Origin: Betaproteobacteria bacterium UBA5582
GTDB lineage: Bacteria > Pseudomonadota > Gammaproteobacteria > Burkholderiales > Rhodocyclaceae
Length of the DNA stretch: 59,597 nucleotides
Direction of reading: 5' to 3'
NCBI GenBank assembly: GCA_002425245.1
Contig: DILW01000195.1
Span: 1 to 59,597, forward strand
Shown here: piece after piece, positions 59,348 through 59,597 of the stretch
Numbering within the stretch: position 1 is the first letter of the stretch
Layout of the letters: the number at the start of each line of letters is the position of its first letter
Made by a program: the position numbers and the translations under genes
Notes under the pieces: model-generated
Seen by the model: only the letters and a program-made list of their open reading frames with translations
Told to the model about the DNA's origin: nothing
Database searches by the model: none

Positions 59348-59597
59348 GTGTCCGCCAACGTCCTAGCCCGTCTTTCCGATCTTTCCGCCCACAGCACGGC
59401 GGCCCTCCAGGTCATCCGCCGCAACGGCGCCGTCGTCGGCTTCAACGCCGAGAAGATCTCGGTGGCCATGACCAAGGCCTTCCTCGCCGTCGAGGGCAGC
59501 CAGAGCGCCGTCTCGTCGCGGGTGCGCGAAGTCGTCGCCCAGCTCACCGAGGCCGTCGTCCGCTCGCTGACCCGCCGCCTGCCGGATGGCGGCACCG
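59348..59597 (+). CDS. nrdA: class I ribonucleotide reductase alpha subunit (5' end; continues beyond window)
   Basis: GTG start at 59348 with GGAG 7 bp upstream. The 83 visible codons contain an ATP-cone allosteric domain (VIRRNGAVVGFNAEKISVAM, then KAFLAVEG), as in NrdA, where it binds ATP/dATP to set overall activity. Other ATP-cone proteins (class III reductase, NrdR) are possible, but the N-terminal extension and the riboswitch favour NrdA. Catalytic cysteines lie outside the window. Confidence 0.8.
   Translation, partial: MSANVLARLSDLSAHSTAALQVIRRNGAVVGFNAEKISVAMTKAFLAVEGSQSAVSSRVREVVAQLTEAVVRSLTRRLPDGGT

Overview
The window looks like a chromosomal segment of a high-GC, respiratory betaproteobacterium, most likely Rhodocyclales (Azonexus/Dechloromonas-like). 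This is inferred from gene content: a Wolinella-type fumarate reductase/succinate dehydrogenase, molybdenum cofactor genes, several PAS/GGDEF signalling proteins, and two cobalamin riboswitches. No rRNA gene is present to confirm the taxonomy.

Left chromosomal part (1-20907). A minus-strand frdCAB operon (frdB cut by the window edge) is followed on the plus strand by a YoaA/DinG helicase, an ATP-grasp-like protein, mobB-moeA-moaD and the GTPase rbgA, then tRNA-Asn copy 1. Antisense to and downstream of that tRNA lies a frameshifted C-terminal remnant of a large serine recombinase, a scar of an older integration. Next come a translationally coupled CheB-CheR-PAS protein and hybrid histidine kinase, then a minus-strand group: two adjacent broken lipoprotein genes, a DUF1330 protein, a small MscS channel, a PAS histidine kinase and two DUF3592 membrane proteins.

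Genomic island (about 20935-48087). tRNA-Asn copy 2 (20908-20983) is followed by a tyrosine integrase. A 49-bp copy of the tRNA 3' end recurs at 48039-48087, so about 27.1 kb is inserted between attL and attR. The island holds a YkgJ-type cysteine-cluster protein behind a highly structured leader, an unrecognised gene, a NERD-domain protein, a 1.3-kb coding-free region with a very structured, group II intron-like RNA (25176-25628), an AlpA-like regulator, an XRE/ImmA pair, a 31-codon ORF with its own terminator, and a coiled-coil DUF4041/GIY-YIG protein. Its cargo is a TetR-controlled export system (OprM/NodT-type outer-membrane factor, HlyD, RbbA, ABC-2 permease) ending in a phasin and a truncated phaB-like gene, with a divergent tetR/DUF4105/lipase operon. 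A NIT-GGDEF cyclase, an IS21-type istAB pair with a neighbouring unknown gene that shares its promoter motif, and a DsrE-like protein complete it.

Right chromosomal part (48088-59597). Small membrane and DUF2726 proteins and a small lipoprotein come first. Then a DnaQ-Cho nuclease fusion is coupled to a periplasmic-sensor diguanylate cyclase. An ScfR-type XRE regulator follows, divergent from a 40-codon ORF and a GntR regulator. Next are a riboswitch-controlled TonB receptor (BtuB-like), an acyl-CoA synthetase behind a 13-bp inverted repeat, and a second cobalamin riboswitch ahead of the start of class I ribonucleotide reductase nrdA, which runs off the window. The two riboswitches suggest that B12 uptake and B12-independent deoxynucleotide synthesis are both shut down when cobalamin is plentiful.
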